The notes beneath the pieces were generated by a model, which saw nothing but the letters and a program-made list of their open reading frames with translations, was not told the origin of the DNA and did not search any database. Positions 22,434 through 24,654 of a DNA stretch of 24,654 nucleotides are shown here, one piece after another (within the stretch, counting starts at the first letter, position 1; each line of letters opens with the position of its first letter). A program made the position numbers and the translations under genes. Location: positions 1 to 24,654 of the forward strand of contig CAWUJM010000026.1 of assembly GCA_963922685.1 (NCBI GenBank), written 5' to 3'. The DNA is from JAHDBG01 sp963922685. Its GTDB lineage: Bacteria; Pseudomonadota; Gammaproteobacteria; Chromatiales; Chromatiaceae.

Positions 22434-23123
22434 TCAGGAGGCTGCAGTGAGGGATTGACGCAGGGTCGCAAGTCGTTCGGGTGTGCCGATATCCATCCAG
22501 TCGCCGGTATAGCTGGTGCCCGAGACCCTGTCAGCTGCCACTGCCCGACGCAGGATCGGGGCCAGCGGACAGGTGCCGACCGGCAGGTCGCGGAACAGGT
22601 CAGGATGATACACACCGATGCCGCTGTAGGTCTGTCTGGAGGTTTGGTTTGTCACCCGTCCGTCCGGATTCAGATGGAAATCACCATCCGGGTGATGTGC
22701 CGGATTCGGCACCAGTACCAGATGAGCCAGGTCGCCTGTTGGCAGGCTGAGCTGGTGTAGTGCCAGATCGCACCAGATATCTGCGTTGATGACCAGAAAG
22801 GGTTGCTCATCGAGCAGCGGCAAGGCCTGACGGATGCCGCCTCCGGTCTCCAGACCGGCTGCGGGTGGCTCGGCAGAATAGCGGATCTGCACTCCCCATT
22901 GGGTGCCATCGCCGAGGGTGTGCACGATCTGTTCACCCAGCCAGGCATGGTTGATCACGATCTGGCGGATATCAGCGGCGGCCAGCCGGGCGATCTGCCA
23001 GACGATCAGCGGGCGATCACCTGCGATGAGTAATGGCTTCGGTGTCTGGTCAGTCAGCGGTCGCATCCGTGTGCCGCGTCCAGCGGCCAGGATCATGGCG
23101 GTGTGCGGACAGACCCGATCCAT
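22434..23123 (-). CDS. murU: Nucleotidyltransferase, probably MurU (MurNAc-1-phosphate uridylyltransferase)
   Basis: 229 aa. Sugar-phosphate nucleotidyltransferase fold: MILAAGRGTRMRPLT (residues 10-24, pyrophosphorylase signature), KP at 29-30, GLETGGGIRQALPLL, VINADIW (metal-binding Asp) and a C-terminal DIGTPERLATL. GLETGGG and the short length point to MurU rather than glucose- or mannose-1-phosphate enzymes. MurU makes UDP-MurNAc from recycled MurNAc-1-phosphate in the anhydro-sugar salvage route known from Pseudomonas. Its usual partner, the kinase AmgK, is not adjacent here. The start at 23123 overlaps the rho stop by 1 nt (TGATG); an internal ATG at 23096 (MILAAG) is the alternative. 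Confidence 0.88.
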   Translation of the reverse strand: MDRVCPHTAMILAAGRGTRMRPLTDQTPKPLLIAGDRPLIVWQIARLAAADIRQIVINHAWLGEQIVHTLGDGTQWGVQIRYSAEPPAAGLETGGGIRQALPLLDEQPFLVINADIWCDLALHQLSLPTGDLAHLVLVPNPAHHPDGDFHLNPDGRVTNQTSRQTYSGIGVYHPDLFRDLPVGTCPLAPILRRAVAADRVSGTSYTGDWMDIGTPERLATLRQSLTAAS

Positions 23124-24382
23124 CAGGCCCGTTTCATCGCCGCAAAAAAGTCCTGATTGGTTTGGGTCTTTTTCAGTTTATCGTGCAGAAATTCCATCGC
23201 TGCGACTTCTTCCATCGGGTGCAGAATCTTACGCAGGATCCAGTATTTCTGCAGTTCATCCTTCGGTACCAGTAACTCTTCGCGCCGGGTGCCGGAATAA
23301 TTGATATGAATCGCGGGGAAGATGCGCTTTTCGGCGATCCGGCGATTCAGGTGAATCTCCATATTGCCAGTACCCTTAAATTCTTCGTAGATCACATCAT
23401 CCATGCGCGAGCCGGTTTCGATCAGTGCGGTCGCGATGATGGTCAGAGAACCACCTTCTTCCAGATTGCGCGCGGCACCAAAAAACCGTTTCGGCTTCTG
23501 GAGTGCATTTGCATCCACCCCGCCGGTCAGCAGCTTGCCGGAGGAGGGCAGCGCTGTGTTATAGGCACGGGCCAGGCGGGTGATCGAATCCAGCAGGATC
23601 ACCACATCCTTGTTGTGTTCAACCAGTCGTTTCGCCTTCTCAATCACCATCTCAGCGACCTGAATATGCCGGGTGGCGGCCTCATCAAACGTGGACGAGA
23701 TCACCTCGCCCTTCACCGAGCGGGCCATTTCGGTCACTTCTTCCGGGCGTTCATCAATCAGCAGGACAATCAGGTGGCTGTCCGGGTGGTTGGTTGCAAT
23801 CGCCTGGGCAATATTCTGTAACAACATGGTCTTACCCGCTTTCGGCGGGGCAACGATCAGACCGCGCTGACCCTTCCCGATTGGCGCGACAATATCAATG
23901 ATGCGCCCGGTCAGATCCTGAGTACTGCCATTCCCGACCTCCAGTTGATAACGTTCATTCGCGAATAACGGCGTAAAGTTTTCAAATAAGATCTTATTTT
24001 TGGTAGTCTCCGGATCTTCATAGTTGACACTATCGACCTTCAGAATCGCAAAAAAGCGTTCATTGTCTTTCGGTGGGCGAATCCGACCGGAAACGGTATC
24101 ACCGGTGCGCAGGCCGAAACGGCGGATCTGACCGGGTGAGACATACAAATCGTCCGGCCCGGCCAGATAAGATGAATCACCCGCGCGCAGAAAGCCGAAG
24201 CCGTCCTGCAACACCTCCGCCACGCCTTCACCATAGATTGATTCGCCGCTCTTCGCCTGCGCCTTCAGGATCGCAAATACCAGATCCTGTTTCAGTGAAC
24301 GACCGGCCTGCTCAATGCGTTTGGCGTGTGCCATTTTTTGTAATTCTTCAATGGGTAATTTTTTTAATTCATTCAGATACAT
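23123..24382 (-). CDS. rho: Transcription termination factor Rho
   Basis: 419 aa, identical in length to E. coli Rho. A hexameric RNA-dependent ATPase that ends untranslated transcripts. N-terminal helical domain (1-47), OB-fold primary RNA-binding site with GFGFLR (61-66) and YVSPGQIRRFGLRTGD, Walker A APPKAGKT (178-185), Walker B VILLDSITRLARAYN, Q-loop/R-loop region TGGVDANALQKPKRFFGAARN, and C-terminal NRRIAEKRIFPAI. First gene of the rho-murU-M16-typA operon. The leader is C-rich and G-poor (see separate entry), which suggests that Rho limits its own synthesis. Fully intact. Confidence 0.98.
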   Translation of the reverse strand: MYLNELKKLPIEELQKMAHAKRIEQAGRSLKQDLVFAILKAQAKSGESIYGEGVAEVLQDGFGFLRAGDSSYLAGPDDLYVSPGQIRRFGLRTGDTVSGRIRPPKDNERFFAILKVDSVNYEDPETTKNKILFENFTPLFANERYQLEVGNGSTQDLTGRIIDIVAPIGKGQRGLIVAPPKAGKTMLLQNIAQAIATNHPDSHLIVLLIDERPEEVTEMARSVKGEVISSTFDEAATRHIQVAEMVIEKAKRLVEHNKDVVILLDSITRLARAYNTALPSSGKLLTGGVDANALQKPKRFFGAARNLEEGGSLTIIATALIETGSRMDDVIYEEFKGTGNMEIHLNRRIAEKRIFPAIHINYSGTRREELLVPKDELQKYWILRKILHPMEEVAAMEFLHDKLKKTQTNQDFFAAMKRA

Positions 24383-24470
24383 AATGATTGAGTTTGGGGG
24401 GTGAATCAGAGGGGATGATGAGGATGTCAGGGAGTGTAAGATTAGGGGAAGGGATGTTCAGCAGTGAGGT
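24383..24470 (-). promoter_or_regulatory. C-rich, G-poor rho leader, likely rut-type Rho site
   Basis: In these 88 nt the rho-sense strand has 39 C and only 4 G, and in the 68 nt next to the start codon 30 C and 2 G. Such a C-over-G bubble is the known hallmark of Rho loading sites, and rho is autoregulated by attenuation in its leader in E. coli. No clear Shine-Dalgarno site precedes the ATG. No convincing promoter hexamers are seen before the hairpins at 24494-24525. Confidence 0.6.
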
Positions 24471-24493
24471 GTTTTACTGTACCAGTAAGTTAG

Positions 24494-24525
24494 TAAAAGC
24501 TATGGGCTTTAGCCCAAGACTTTTA
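24494..24525. repeat. Two-part hairpin resembling an IS200/IS605-type transposon end
   Basis: Stem TAAAAG/CTTTTA, a 3x3 internal loop, then the perfect palindrome TGGGCTTTAGCCCA. Subterminal hairpins of this imperfect, CTTTAG-centred kind are typical of IS200/IS605 ends. No transposase frame is present nearby, so this may be a remnant, a non-autonomous derivative, or the edge of an element that continues past the window. Confidence 0.4.
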
Positions 24526-24624
24526 GTGCCCGTAATTTTATGCGTAACACCTCTTATCAAAAAAGTAGCCACACAGTGCATGACTTGAAAGTGCATTTAA
24601 AGTCTCGCATAGGGGATCAGTAAA

Positions 24625-24648
24625 TCCCCCGCCTTTAGGCGGCGGGAT
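24625..24648. repeat. GC-rich hairpin at the window edge, IS200/IS605 or omega-RNA-like
   Basis: Stem of CCC+CGCC with GGCGG+C+GGG (one bulged C), loop TTTA, flanked by AAAT and ATGG. The core CCCGCCTTTAGGCGG is very like the right-end hairpin of IS605-family elements, which also forms the 3' end of TnpB omega RNA. It lies 100 nt from the hairpin at 24494-24525. The window ends 6 nt later, so the context is cut off. Confidence 0.4.
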
Positions 24649-24654
24649 GGTTTG

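Noticed and set aside
23306..23821. 171-codon plus-strand frame antisense to rho, and similar long antisense frames in typA (20324-20827) and elsewhere
   Set aside because: They lie fully inside strongly conserved genes, show no domain motifs and arise from codon bias on the opposite strand.
24388..24588. 66-codon plus-strand reading frame upstream of rho
   Set aside because: It has no ribosome-binding site, runs through the C-poor rho leader and the transposon-like hairpin, and resembles no family. The open frame is better explained by the underlying repeat.
1..24654. tRNA, rRNA or known riboswitch
   Set aside because: Reading the gaps between genes showed no cloverleaf with a T-loop GTTCRANNC, no rRNA-like stretch and no recognised aptamer core. 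A covariance-model scan would be needed to be certain.

Overview
The window reads as a compact stretch of a gammaproteobacterial chromosome with moderate GC. The lineage call rests on gene order: aroA-cmk-rpsA-ihfB, ygfB-pepP, ubiC-ubiA and rho-murU are gammaproteobacterial arrangements. A Ni-type superoxide dismutase of the HCxxPC type seen in marine bacteria hints at an aquatic or marine origin. I cannot name a genus.

Region 1 (about 1-5700, minus strand) is transcribed right to left. It holds a 69-aa YtxH-like membrane protein, a 254-aa membrane protein that looks like the front end of a heavy-metal P-type ATPase, spoT, a lone pilX-type minor pilin, ubiC, ubiA and a zinc-ligand-deficient dksA. 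The five genes from spoT to dksA touch or overlap. This places the main (p)ppGpp enzyme and a DksA-type (p)ppGpp co-factor in one apparent transcription unit.

Region 2 (about 5700-8550) carries a probable C-terminal relic of a PtsP/EI-type gene. Rightward rodZ and a YbfF-type esterase follow, then a Ni-SOD gene whose frame is broken by one in-frame TAA but is otherwise open to a natural end. Next comes a cluster of palindromic repeats, the last of which forms the 3' end of uvrD.

Region 3 (8518-10713, minus) is uvrD. Region 4 (10825-18067, plus) is a tight run: pterin-4a-carbinolamine dehydratase, aroA with class II motifs, cmk, rpsA, ihfB, a PfkB-family kinase, ygfB and pepP. It ends in a strong terminator that can work on both strands.

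Region 5 (18086-24654, minus) contains a porin and a tightly packed rho-murU-M16 peptidase-typA operon. The rho leader is extremely C-rich and G-poor, as expected of a Rho-binding site. Upstream of it, at the window edge, lie two CTTTAG-loop hairpins that resemble IS200/IS605-type transposon ends.

The best candidates for something new are: the interrupted sodN; the P-type ATPase-like protein that has an actuator-like domain but neither the TGE motif nor the P and N domains, paired with a YtxH-like protein; the spoT-dksA operon with zinc-free DksA; and the palindrome that supplies the C-terminus of UvrD. I saw no tRNA, rRNA, CRISPR array or complete transposase.
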